A stretch of 64,000 nucleotides of DNA from Ustilago trichophora. Lineage: Eukaryota > Basidiomycota > Ustilaginomycetes > Ustilaginales > Ustilaginaceae. The translations under genes and the position numbers were made by a program. The DNA is taken from the NCBI GenBank assembly GCA_900323505.1, contig OOIN01000014.1, positions 248,001 through 312,000 of the forward strand. Direction: 5' to 3'. Shown here piece after piece: positions 10,992 through 23,000 of this stretch. The first letter of the stretch is position 1, and each line of letters begins with the position of its first letter. The notes under the pieces are model-generated. The model searched no databases, was not told the DNA's origin, and worked only from the letters and a program-made list of their open reading frames with translations.

Positions 10992-11673
10992 AAGAAGGTA
11001 TCAAGGATCAATGATGGAAGAGCAAAAGCTAGGCACGGGAGGTTGGAGTGACGGAACTTTTGGAGGAGTTACACTAAGTAGCCTCTGTTCGGAAAAGGCC
11101 GTTCACCGTGAACTTATGAAGAGCAGGCAAACGGTCACTCTGAATTGCGTCTCATGAGGTCCATAGCAGGCACGGGAAGGTGGGGAAAATACGGCAAACA
11201 AATACGGCGCAAACACGAGGCAAATTTTACCCACCACTCCATACAGTACAGTGAACCTTGAATTTTTCACAAATCCTCCGTTCTGTGTCCTCCTTGACCT
11301 TTTATTGGCTTTTGGCTTTGGCTTCATCGCTCCTTACAAACACACTGTATCACCAGCACCACGCCTATGCATCGGCTAGTCTGGACCGAGAGAGAGAGAA
11401 AGACACACACACACATATCTTGGGCTCGGCTGCTCGATCCTGCTTCTTTCACTGTAGCCAAGAGATACGGTACGCTGTTCCTGCATCACCAGCGATACCA
11501 TTCTTGACTGCGTAGAAAGCAGAAAGCAAATTCAGCATTGGAAGCCTCAAGAATTTCGATGACAGCATTGAAGAAAGACGACAGCAACGGCGGCGGCGAC
11601 GGTAACGGTGACGGGATCCGGAGAAGCCAAGAACCCTCACCAAAAGGCAGGGCATGGTCTCGATCTCACTCAC

Positions 11674-11677
<4 letters not shown>

Positions 11678-11711
<34 letters not shown>
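11678..11711. repeat. (GA)n microsatellite
   Basis: About 17 uninterrupted GA units in the gene-poor interval. Confidence 0.95.
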
Positions 11712-11713
<2 letters not shown>

Positions 11714-12648
11714 CTCACTCATGCGTCGCCAGTGCAGCGGGGCAAACACAACTTATCTGAATGTACTATAGTAGTCAATTCCTGCATAGCAAAAATCAAA
11801 CGGTTGCCTTCTTCTGGTCAACACTTCCACACACATGTACTCTACACAAAACTGTGCAACGCGGTGTTTGGCCAAACAAAGAGAGCGCGAATTAAAGGGT
11901 CCTCCGTGCACAAAGGAATTATGCGAATTTTCGCTCTCTTTTCCTTCTCTCTCCATCCCGCCCCGCCGCTTAGCTCCTTCTTCTTCCCCTACCTTTTGGC
12001 GGTGGTCAAAAAGCAAGCCACCAGATTCTTCGGCGGCACTTTTCCTGCGTTGTTGCAAGATAAAGAAATCAGTGCGTCGTGCTAGAGATTCAGTGATGGA
12101 AAAAGGATGGGACGGGTCGTCGAATCATCCTTTGCCGTGCTTCGCTGTAAGGAGATGGTCTAGCGTGAAGAAGGTACAGTACAGTACAGTACCGTACGCG
12201 AATTCCTCTGCCAAAGAAGCAAACTGCTTCCGTTCTGCTGCAACTCGACCGAATGGTGTTTACTACTGTATCGGTTCTGCTCGGATGCCATCCACGTACT
12301 TTTGTAATTCAGGCAGCAGCCTATTGTTCCCAAGTTCAAGGTTCTGCCTACAGTATCCATCCAACCAGGTATCTCAGAATCCCTACCCCAAGACGGTGGT
12401 TCGAGGCGTAGTGACGTCGCGCGGAGTTCCACACTCTACGCTGAAAATGCCTTTTCGTACTGAATGTCTCATCCCCTCTTCATCCATTTCATTTCGTACA
12501 TTTTCGATGTTTAGGATTTCATCTGGTGCCATTCAATTTTGTATTGCGATTTCAATAGCAAAATAAGAATCGTCCCACATGGTTCGGCATCCCGGCGATT
12601 CATCTGAGTTCCAAAAAGGACCTCACAGTACGGCCTATGCTTGCACCG

Positions 12649-12673
12649 ACTTGACTTGACTTGACTTGACTTG
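12649..12673. repeat. (ACTTG)n pentanucleotide repeat
   Basis: Five direct copies of a TTGAC-type pentamer in a row. Confidence 0.9.
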
Positions 12674-13859
12674 ATCTCATTCTGAGTCTTGCCTTCCAGC
12701 TTTGGCGTATGGGGTTCGATCCTGCGATCCAGTATATCAGATCGCATACGCACACGAATTTGTCTTGAGCATAATCTAACGCAGTGTTTGTCGGCGATGA
12801 TTAAGATAGTACTTTGCAAGATGAGGATCAGCCACCCGCATGGCAAAGGATTGACAGGCTCAATTGAAGATCATCCGGATCGCATTGCAACCAAATTCTG
12901 TCTCAAACATACCAAATCCATACAAACTGCCCCACGCTCACAGCTATACCGCGGCTCTTGCTCAACCCCCAAATCCGAGACTGAGATTTGATCTTTGTAC
13001 TGAATCGGGAAAAAAACTAAAGGTTAGAGACGCTCGTGCGATATCAAGTTGGGAAAATGGATCGAGTTCGGATCGGTAAAATCGGACAGAAAATTTGAGT
13101 CTACTGTATTTGTCAGATCCGAACCTCACACACAAAAGGCTTTTTCTGCAATTTTCGCAGACGACAAGATCGGCGGCTGCGTTGTTTGAAGTGTCTCCAT
13201 CCCACCGTCCCACCGTCCCACCTTCTTTTTCACAGGAAAATCTACGGCGGCTTGTCAACCCTCTCACATTCAACCAACCGTCTCGAAAGGCCATCTCACA
13301 TTGTCATGCCTACAGTTCCACACTGAGCTAGTATCTAAGTGCACAGCGAGCAAACAAACAAGTGAGGAAGAAAGTTGCAATTGAAACAGAGAGTTCGAGT
13401 TTTTCGAGGTGGGAAATTCCAACACCTTTTTCCTTCTCTCGCCGCTCCGTTCCAAGACGGCACGTGTTGAGACAGGAAAAAGAGGCCTTTTGGGAACGAG
13501 TAACAGTAATATACAGCAGTGCTTGCCTTGAAGAAGGAAGCAGAAAATAGGGAAGCTCTAAGGATGCGAGTAGGGACATAGCGATGATTGGGAAAGAGAA
13601 AAAAAAACAAATGCAAGAGGAAAGGGACAACTGCGGTGACGCGAGAACCACCATGTGAGAGGACATTGTGCTTGAAACAAGCCAAGCGATTGTCATCTCG
13701 CCCAGGGATTTTTCGGAGATGTGAAGAGATGAAGAAGGAAAAGGAACCCATATAGTCCGTGTTGCGTTTGGATGATGTTGAGATTTTGTGAGCGGCCCAG
13801 CCTACGCGCCGGCGGGCACATCAATCACATTCTTGTTTTTCTCGTCGAGGAGAAAGAGC

Positions 13860-14225
13860 TTACGACCACCAGGTGATGGGGACAACACCGGCATCAAGAC
13901 CGCTGAGCTGCTGGAAGGCTCCAACGCTAAGGTCGAGCGAACCCCAGTCGCAAGTGGGGCAGGTGTCGGCAACGGTAGCCTCGATGGTCTTGCCATTACC
14001 CTGGATCCAGACGGTCTGTCCGCACATGGCATCGTTCATTTGGGCACTGTTAACTGCGACAATTGGCGTGCTGTCGTCGTTTACCTTGCCGCATGACCCG
14101 CTTACCTGGTTCTGATAGTAGTAGGTAGCTTGCCCGGAACCGCCGGCACGCTTCTGGGCGGGAGCGGCAGCAACAGAGGAAGCGGCGAGGGCGAGAGCCG
14201 AAACTGCAAGGGTAACGAACTGCAT
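13860..14225 (-). CDS. Secreted small double-psi beta-barrel (RlpA/barwin/expansin-like) protein
   Basis: The 121-aa product begins with a clear signal peptide (residues 1 to about 21, ending AAA) and then an AQKR site that a Kex2-type protease could cut. The mature part has the layout of single-domain RlpA/barwin-like fungal proteins: GQATYYYQ, a GSCG turn, MCGQTVWIQ, and the hallmark DTCPTCDWGSLDLS near the C-terminus. Four mature cysteines are present. Such proteins are secreted and linked to cell-wall or host-wall interaction; catalytic activity is not established. An in-frame ATG also exists at 14297, but 14225 directly precedes the signal peptide. A TATA box lies 103 bp upstream. The protein stops after ITWWS. 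Confidence 0.85.
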   Translation of the reverse strand: MQFVTLAVSALALAASSVAAAPAQKRAGGSGQATYYYQNQVSGSCGKVNDDSTPIVAVNSAQMNDAMCGQTVWIQGNGKTIEATVADTCPTCDWGSLDLSVGAFQQLSGLDAGVVPITWWS

Positions 14226-16093
14226 TTTGAAGTGTAATGTGTGTGTGGGAGGGGGGTGAATGTTGTTTGTGATAGAGTGGGTTGATTGATGGATCAAGAG
14301 TTGCGATTGTGGTGGCAGAGTCCGGCTCCTTTATACGTCTGAAGGTCGCCCGACAGCAAGGTGCACGATGTCTACAGCGGACGTAGCAGTGGTTCGCTGT
14401 ACGACCCAACGAAAGCGCAGCAGTACCTAGCGTCTCTCCCGGGTACAGTGCACTAAAACTCACGCTGTAGGAACACGGCTGTTGGTGTAGCACCTACACT
14501 ACAGCGTAGCGCAGGAGCCGCTGTACTCGTTACGCCTTCCCAACTAGGCAAGGCAAGAGCCAACTGGGAAAAGGTTTTGCACCACCCGACAGCGACAGTG
14601 CCCATAACCTCGATTTCCAACAGCCACGAGCATCGTCTTGTCTGTCTTTTTTTGTTCAATCTCGGCAGAAATGGCACCTTCTCTCTCGTTGCTTGTGCCA
14701 CAACTTTCACGATGTTGTGTTATGCATGGTCAGTGCGACAGTAGAAACGAGGGTGTGGAAGGATGCAAAACCGCTTTTTCGGATCTCGCTCGGTGAGTAA
14801 CACAATCACAGTGGAGGAGAGAACAAGCAACAAAAGGAAAAAAAAAACCCGGAATGACAAGCAACCAGCTACCATGTGTCTGCAAGCTGACAAGAGCAAC
14901 ACCGAACAAGAAGAAATGTTGCAACGAGGGTGCATCCCTCGTTCCCTCGACCTTGTAGAGCACAACACAACAGACGAGGTATTACAGTCGCGTGGCTTGG
15001 GTGCGATATGCCTCACAGTACAGCATATGGGATTCATGCATTTTGGGCAAGGTTTTTCCTGAAGATCGACAGCTAAACGAGCCATAGCCGAAGCAGAATG
15101 AGGTCTCGTCTGTCATCTTTCTTGTTGGGTCCCCCCTTAAAATCACCGAGAACGGTCAGCTAGCTTTCAAATTTACAAAAAGAGAGCTCCCGTAAACAGA
15201 GAATATGGGTGGAAGCGTTGAGGTGCGGTGCCTGTTTGGTCAAGTTGAAAGCATCACAAACGTTGCTGCTGCAAGGTTGCGGTCTCTTTTCGTCACCATC
15301 CCTCGGACAGAAAGAACATGGGAGGGCTAAATTTGGCGTCCACCCTCGAAATTGCATTGATTTCAGCCGCAAACCTTTTTGATTCATTTCTTTTTCATTT
15401 GCATTTTAATTTTTTCAATTGTTTTTTGTTTTTCGTTTTTTTCCCACACGTCAGGAATGCAACTTTTCCACCGCAGCTCACGAAATGAGTGCACCGGTTG
15501 TACTCTCTAGTACTGTACTGTAGGATGAGTTGGACGAGCTTTTGTTGTGAATCCGGTGTCCGGTGTTGACTGCATATCGAACCCCCGATTGCTGACCTAT
15601 GGCTGCGGGTGGGCAGTGTACGGCGGGCCGTTCGATGTGGGGTGCAGCTGTAAAGTGCCCGATGATTCCCCCTCCTCGCTTCTCCTCCCCTCTTCTCTTC
15701 AAAGGCAGGAATAGATGCCGTGGGGGAGATCGAAAGCGTTGGTCTACCTCGAGCAACTGGTTACAATAGAGCTGTAGTTCGGTGCGGTTTTGTCCGTAGC
15801 AATGCTAACATGATGCGCCGGTGAATGAAAGCTCTTTGCATACAGTATCTCTCAAACGAGTCAAAGACGAACACCGACGTGTGACAAACCAGAGTCATTC
15901 TCTGCCCTTCGAGGCGCTTCGAGCGAGCCGGAGACAAAGTTCGAGGACATGCACGATATGTGTAGTTTTAGATCGTTGTGCATCGGGTCATTCTTTTTAA
16001 GCAAGTATGGCACACCCGATGCACTCTTCTAAATTCGCCGCATCATCTTACTGAAGCGATGTCGATGAAATGGGGACGATTCTCAGCTTTGAA
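14226..16093. other. Intergenic region, mostly featureless
   Basis: Apart from the TATA box listed separately, I see only short overlapping frames, A/T-rich tracts (about 15375-15450) and TACTGTAC-type motifs near 15015 and 15510. Confidence 0.45.
14328..14335 (-). promoter_or_regulatory. TATA box of the double-psi beta-barrel gene
   Basis: TATAAAGG on the minus strand, 103 bp upstream of the chosen ATG and followed by a short leader. The spacing fits a core promoter. Confidence 0.55.
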
Positions 16094-16411
16094 TCAGTGG
16101 AAAAAGCTTTCGATCGATGAGACGAAACCTGGACGTTGAGATGCATCGGTGAAGCGGCGCTTTCTTTGCGGCGGTGCAATAGGTTCAGCAGATTCTCCCC
16201 CGCGGTAGCGGCGGTTCAACTGATCCCACGCGGTGAAACGTCTAGTAACAGCGTGCGGGTCAGGGTAAACTGGATCATAGTATGGCGTAGAGCGGGACAG
16301 GGTTAAGAGAAGGGAGCGGACGATCGGTTTCGGAAGATCCTTGTCTTTCTCTTTGCTGCTCGCAAACTGAAAGCCGCTTCCATATTGCTGTGCGGTGTTG
16401 AAAGAGGACAT
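16094..16411 (-). CDS. Small hypothetical protein, 105 aa
   Basis: I do not recognise this protein. The ATG-started frame has an even, protein-like composition: a polar start (MSSFNTAQQYGSG), then KEKDKDLPKP, a Leu/Ser segment (VRSLLLTLSRSTPYYDP) and Arg-rich stretches (RRFTAWDQLNRRYRGG, PPQRKRRF). It has no signal peptide and no transmembrane segment. The RF/WDQ pattern recalls small mitochondrial or ribosome-associated proteins, but that is only an impression. It stands alone in a gene-poor interval, which weakens the case. It could be a chance frame. Confidence 0.4.
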   Translation of the reverse strand: MSSFNTAQQYGSGFQFASSKEKDKDLPKPIVRSLLLTLSRSTPYYDPVYPDPHAVTRRFTAWDQLNRRYRGGESAEPIAPPQRKRRFTDASQRPGFVSSIESFFH

Positions 16412-18595
16412 GCTGAAAATTGTCTCAGCTCTGCTAGGTAATAGTATGCGGTGATAGGTCGCGTGGTGTGAGGGTCGGGGGGATTTCGCTCTTCAATGTA
16501 CGGTATTTGAGAAGAAGTGCCGGGTGCACCCCAATATTTGTCCTTTGTTTGAGCATAGGCATGCTTCCCCTTCCCGAATTCTACAAGCCATAACTCCCGC
16601 CAATCCGCAGCACACCATAAGGAATTGCTGGTGGGGAAAGCATTTGCATTCCTCTTCAACTAAAGAGCAATTGATTTTGTGCATGCTTCCTCCACAACCC
16701 CAAAATGTTCGGTGACATTTGCGGCGGATTCGATTCGGGGTGACAGCTGAATGCCGAAAAAAAAAAATCACTGCAAGCATGACCGATTCTTCCCACCCAC
16801 TCATCTTCAGAAGAGATGACGGCGTGTGAGAATTTTGATTGGCTTTCTTCACCCCGGGCAAATTGCATGTGATCTCTTGTCAGCAGAAGAAAGGAAGCAG
16901 CTTTCGATGCGGAGGAAATGGAGACCGGAGCCATCGAGGGTGCTTCGTTTAAGCTCACTGGTGGTAGTGGTGGGGTAAGAAGGGCGCGGCTTGCTCACGT
17001 CACTTGCGCCTCGACTTGCTTTCTGTTCGACACCGCATTGCTAGTCCCCATCTCAAAGTGATTTCAGAGTATAGTGCTCATGCCGACCGATAGCAAGATA
17101 GATTCGAGTGAGCTCAAAACCTGACTGCGGTAGTTGGCCCTCGAATTTGAAAGAGTGAGGAGGGCGGGGAAAAAAGTCGCCGAGAGCACGAGAACCGCCA
17201 AAATACACCGACGACTCAATACCCTTTTCGACGGACAAAATTTCCACTCGCATCGCGGATTGGGATCCAGACGTGTGTGAGATATAGGGGGTCAGAGAGC
17301 TTTGGTGTTCAGGCAAAGTGTTCTGTCAAAGTGACAAACAGTGGCTTGAGTTGGCATGTGACCGTGTCCGCAGGCTGCTAGTGTAGCGATGTCGGACGAT
17401 AGGATCACGATGGCAGTAGTGGAGGAAGCGACAGGATGGAAACCAGGTCGTGAGTTCAACGAAGAGTCTTCAGATCGGGTTCGCAAGAGGATCATGTCAA
17501 AGCTCGTGGCTGGATTCTAGGCCCCATTAACTTGTAGCGGACGATGTCTTGGACTCGATTGTGGATTTGGATGCTAGAAAGCATCCAAGATGCCACAAAT
17601 CTGCTATCTAGGCATGGAATTGTTGGTAGGGGAGCTTGAACTACATTCCGTGCCTATCTCTTGAGTTCCGTGTACATCCTGGAATAGTCAATGTATAAGA
17701 GGTCTCTTTTCTTGATCGACATTGAGGAGCAGCATGCTCGACGAGGCTTTCTTTCTTTCTTTTTTCTTCTTTTTTTTTCCTGGTGTATCTACGACGCCTT
17801 TGCTAGCCCTTGTGTCATTTGGGGCATTTGTCAGTCGTCGAGATTTGATTCTTCTTGTCTCTTTGCCTGCTATTCCATGGTGGGAGCATGGCAAAGAGAG
17901 AACCCTTTCAGCGCCCAGGTACGCTATTGAAGGGCAGCATTTCCTGACCGCGATTTATGGACTGGATTTTGGTTTTCATTTCGCATCGACTCTCATTTTC
18001 CACCATGCAGCTCTAAAATATTTTGAAATTCTAATGAGATCACCGATGGCCCAAGCTGATTTGCGATAAGCCGATCCTGCTGCCTTTTGGACAACCTAGA
18101 GGGCGCTCTATGACTGAGGCAAGGTGAGGCACAACAGCAATGCTAAAAGGCGGACTACTGACAGACTCGGACAAATTTGAAGGCTGACAGGTGCCCTCAC
18201 ACGGTAAGGATTTCCTCCCGCAAACACTTAGGCGAGGGCGGATCGACAATCGTAGCGAAACAGTTGCGAATTCCGCATCACGAGCACATGTCCACATACG
18301 CGGAGAACATAGTGGTCAGAAGAAGCGAATGTCAAAAGAAATGAACGTGGAAAAGAAGTGTGTGTGTGCGTGTGAGAGAGTGTATCAAGTGTGTCGATGG
18401 TGAGGATCGATATGAAGCCGTAACTGAAGCTGGAGGAAGAAAAGCCGCGATCTGGGCAAAGGAAGAACAGCTCGGTTGTGCCGCAGAGGAGCATCATTCC
18501 GCATGGGAATGCAAATCGGAAAGTATACGTTGAGCGTGGACTTGTCAAAATTAATTTCAATGTGAAATTTCAGCTGAGAAAGCATTGAAACGAAG

Positions 18596-18640
<45 letters not shown>
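18596..18640. repeat. (AGC)n trinucleotide repeat
   Basis: About 14 CAG/CAA-type units in a row. The neighbouring frames do not look like a gene. Confidence 0.9.
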
Positions 18641-18642
<2 letters not shown>

Positions 18643-19340
18643 GCAAGCACGTTGTGTGGCGCCTTGTTCGCCCTTCAGCACTGGTCAAGTAACATATCTA
18701 GAGAGGGGCAGGAGAGAGTGAAGATCATCTTGCTTGAGAAACGATCCGAGGCAGAGTTGGCGCCAGATGCAGCAAGACGGGGCCCGAACAAACACTTGGG
18801 TATCTCGTCGTTGTTCACAGCCAAGCCAGCAAGCCAAGCACACAATTTCAAAGCTTGGATCTAACGGTGCGGTGCAAGAGATGGAAGCAAAGCCGATGGA
18901 AGCAGAGAAGCGCCAAGAGAAACACCGACTCGGTGTCGACAGAGACGAGCCCAAAACGTGACCAGTCAAAGCGGAGCGGAATGATGGCTCAAGATCGGCC
19001 ACACTCTAGAGAGCCAGGAAGAAAAAGAAGAAGAAGAAGAAGGAGGAGCAGCGACCAGCACAACAGCTGTACTATCCAGTAGGTCGGCGTGCGAATTCCA
19101 GAGTCGGAAGCCTTTTTCCCTGTTGTTATTGTTGTTGTTGTCGCCCTTTGGAATTGAATTTTCTAAAATTTCAAGAGAGGAGAAAAACAGCGCCGTGAAG
19201 CCAAGAGAGGCTGCCGATTTCCGGCTGATACTGCACTGCCCCTCTCTCTCTCTCTCTGTGGCCCCTTTCGCCAAACGAAGCGCAACCAACTTGGCGTGTA
19301 ATTTTCAAGATCGCAGTCTGCTGGCCTGTTCGCAGTAGTC

Positions 19341-19427
19341 GCACACACAGACACACACACACACACACACACGCAGGCAACACGCACAGCACAGCACAGC
19401 ACAGCACAGCACAGCACACAGCACAGC
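19341..19427. repeat. Compound (AC)n and (CAGCA)n microsatellite
   Basis: An AC dinucleotide run (about 19341-19373) is followed within 11 bp by seven or more CAGCA pentamers (about 19384-19427), just before the CT-rich leader of the Sel1-repeat gene. Confidence 0.9.
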
Positions 19428-20084
19428 GTAGGGAGCCAAGTCAGGGTCTGAGGTCTCAAATCGATTTTGGTCTTTCTGTCAATTCTCGCTTTCCTCGTCG
19501 CTCTGCTGGCCAAAGGGCTGGCTTGCTGGCTTGCTTGCTTGCTTGCGATTTTCTGCCTCCGCTTGCTCGCTCGCTCGCTCCTCTTGGTCTCTTCCCTTTT
19601 TCGACCCTTTCGTCATCCTCGCACCATCCCATTTCCATCCTTGACCACACTCCTGTTGGCGCCTTTTTCGTACCACTTGACCCACTTCCACATCCTCTTC
19701 CTCCCACCATCCTGGGTCCACTCCTCGTCAGCCACCCCTTAGAGCTTGGCTTTGTGTCACAAACTTCATCTCGCCCCGCTCGGTCCCCGGTTTCGACCTC
19801 TCAGACGCGCCCTACCATCCAGATCGCGCCAACTTCTCTCAGGACGAGCACCCATCGTCAAGTGTCTTCCAAAACAAGGAAACAAAGCTTCCGCATCAAC
19901 CAATCAGCCCCCTCTCTCCTCACGAACTTTGCAACCAACATTGCTTCCTCTAGCCGAGCTCATTAGCCACGACCCATTCATCACGCGACAAGCCATCGGA
20001 CTAGCCAAGCTACCAAACGCAGCACTTGCGCCATCTTAGCCCATATCTAAGCGTCATTCACCCCGCAATATATTACACAGCATC

Positions 20085-23000
20085 ATGGCGACTCCTTCTT
20101 CTTCAGCATATGCCTTTCATCACCGTTTCGATGCCATCCCTACCAAGGATGCTTCCGCTTCAGCTTCCAATGAACCACCAGCATCTGATGCTCGTCTGAG
20201 CGCAGAAAACTTCGAGTATCCTGATCTCGACGCTGGCCAATTCTACTCGTCGGCTGCTACCCACACCGCTTCTGCTCCTGCTCCTGCCTCTGCCATGTCC
20301 AAGCTTCCTGACTTTCCCGAGTTCAAGAGCTTCGACAACAAGTCTGATCTCTTCAACTCTAACAACTTCTTCCAGCAGTACGCTCCTCATCCTCCTGCTT
20401 CAGCCGCTCTGATCCAACCACAGTCTGCACAGATCGAGGAAAGCCCTTCAGACGACCAGCTCGTTTCCACAGTAGCAGCGCCAGCAGCATCTCACGACGA
20501 GCAGCCAGCACATTCTTCAGCCAGTGCACAAGAAGCAACACCAGCTACCGAGTTGCAACACGCTTCTGCGTCGCATGTACCTCCAGAGCAAAGCAGCGCA
20601 GCTCTGACCGATCAATCGCAACAGCAGCACCAGCACTCTGAAGTCGCCCACCAACCGCAGCTCGAGCGTCACTTCTCATCCGCCAGCTCGTACGTCCAAC
20701 AGCCTTCGCTGAATGGCGTCAGCCACGACTCGCAAGCTCTTTCGCACAACTCGCATGCCAGCAGCCATCGCAGCCCTCTTCCCAAACCTCCTTCTATGCC
20801 CAACTCTCCTCCCAGTCACGCCGCACCACTAAACGCAGCCTCCCATCCACACAACCAGCAACCTGGCACTCTGCCCCCCCAAGCCGCCCAACAGCCTGCT
20901 CCAGCCTTTTCGTTTCCAACACAAGCGCCATCTGTACCCGCACCACACCAGGCCCAGCACCCACCATCTCCACAAAAGCCTCTCTCGCACCCTGCTGCTG
21001 AGGCGCTTCCCATGGCGGCACTTCGCATCAACGAAGGCGAGCGTTCTGCCGACCATCAATCTTCCCCACAGCTCGCCAGCAACCGCGACGAGAACGGTGA
21101 CCGCATCCGCCCCAGCAGCTTCTTTGGTATGCAGAAACCTTCTGCGGCGCTCAACTCGACAGGTCAACAGGTTCCTGTACCTTCCAGCATGCTCGCCGAT
21201 GACGATGGCTTTTACCAGGATCAACAGCACCTCAAACAGTCCAATGGCTCGGGCCAGCCGCAGCAGCGCAACCACGAAGCCATAAACCAAGGCCCTCGCC
21301 CCTCCTCCTTCTTTGGCATGCAGGGCGACGCCGCATCCAGCATGGCACCAGAGTCGATCAATGTGCCCACCCCTGCAAGCGAGGCGAGTGCACCTGGAAC
21401 TCGTGGCTCTTCCTTGCGCACCGACTCGGCTCCCCGCGGCATCTCGACCGCTGCTGGTGGAACTGGCAACGGTCCCATGCCAGCTTCTGGTGGATTCGGC
21501 GGTCTCGGTCCTGCAGGTGCCAATCGTCCTGCCAGTATCGCCCCTTCCGTGGCCAGCGGCCCTCTCCTCGACCACAGCCATCTCAAGGTTGGTCAGAAAG
21601 CATCGTTGCTCAGCCATGGAAAGACTCTCGAACTCTACCGTCAGAATGCAAAGAAGACCAACGATCCCAACCTCATTTATGAGCTTGCTGTCTTTATGAT
21701 CGACGCTGCCAAGACCATGGGCACCGACGAGGACGGTGCTCCTGTTGCTGCCGTCAACGGTCCCAACAAGGTCGACACCCAGAAGGAGGAGCTCGTCAAG
21801 GAGGCCACCGGCTTGCTCAAGAAGATTGCCGATCGAGGTCATCCCGATGCGCAGTACTTCCTGGCTGACTGCTACGCCAACGGCATCGGTACACGCACCG
21901 GAAAGCAAGACTTTGGTCAGGCATACACCTACTTTGTCCTGGCTGCCAAGCACGGTCACCCTGATGCTGCCTACCGCGCTGGAACCTGCTACGAGAAGGG
22001 ATGGGGCTGCCGAAAAGACGCCGGCAAGGCGCTCCAGTTCTACCGCAAGTCGGCCGCCCAGAGCCATCCCGGTGCCATGTACCGTCTAGCTACTGCTGAA
22101 CTCAATGGTGAGCTTGGTCTCAAGAAGAACGCCAAAGAAGGCGTCAAATGGCTCAAGCGCTCTGCTGAGGCCGCCACTCCCGAATTTCCTCACGCTCTTC
22201 ATGAGCTGGCACTGCTCCACGAGCGCGGTATCGACAATGTGCTGTTCGTCGACCCGGAATACAGCTGTGAGCTGCTGGCGCAGGCTGGTGAGATGGGCTA
22301 CGCTCCCAGTGCCTACAAGCTTGGTGTCAACTACGAGTACGGACGCATGGGTTGCCCTCAGGACGGCGGTCTTAGTATTCACATGTACAACATCGCCGCC
22401 CAGCAGAACCACAAGGAGGCATGCTTCGCTCTCACCGCTTGGTATTTGGTCGGTGCTCCCGGCATCTTGCCACAATCGGATACCGAGGCATATCTGTGGG
22501 CCAAGAAGGCTGCCGAGCAAGGACTTGCCAAGGCCGAGTATGCTGTAGGATACTTTACCGAGATGGGTATCGGGACCGTCAAGGACCTCAACGAAGCTAG
22601 GGCATGGTACAAGAGAGCAGCTGATCACGGCGACAAGCGTGCCAACCAGCGCATTGCAGCGCTCCAGGGCCGCGGTGGTCCTACCGGTCTCGCTGGCGTC
22701 GGCACTCAAGGCCAAGCCATGTCGCCGCCTCCTGCCAGCCGGCAGCAGCAGCGTATGGAGCAGAGGCAAGAGCAGCGCGAGAGCATGGCTGAATTTGGCC
22801 GCCGCGCGCAGCCTACCTCGGCACCGTTCCCAGCCAGCGTCACGCAGAGCTCCATGACACCAAGCACCCAGATGAATTACCCTTCGCCACTTGCCATGCG
22901 TGAGGCACAGACAGCTCAACGTGAACAGCAGTATCTGGCCAACGTAGCTGCCAACGAACGAGCGCAGGCGCGCGCAATGCTGCGACACTCGCCTTCGCAG

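Larger units (their letters stand above)
10403..13859. other. Gene-poor 3.4-kb stretch with simple repeats
   Basis: I found no convincing gene. The frames present are short, overlap each other on both strands and show no recognisable domain. The stretch carries a (GGT)n array, a (GA)n array, an ACTTG tandem at about 12649-12673 and several GTACAGTAC motifs (near 11241 and 12175-12195). A non-coding transcript cannot be excluded. Confidence 0.5.
16412..20084. other. Gene-poor 3.7-kb stretch and long leader of the Sel1-repeat gene
   Basis: No convincing gene is visible. Microsatellites occur at 18596-18640 (AGC), 19341-19373 (AC) and 19384-19427 (CAGCA). From about 19440 to 20084 the plus strand is CT-rich, as in other leaders here, so the Sel1-repeat gene may have a 5' leader of several hundred bases. 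Confidence 0.5.

Noticed and set aside
11835..12566. 243-codon plus-strand frame in the gene-poor interval
   Set aside because: The composition is irregular, there is no domain, and it spans repeat-like GTACAGTAC sequence.
12700..12740. Possible tRNA gene (GGTTCGATCC, a box B look-alike)
   Set aside because: The flanking bases cannot form a T stem and no box A or acceptor stem fits.
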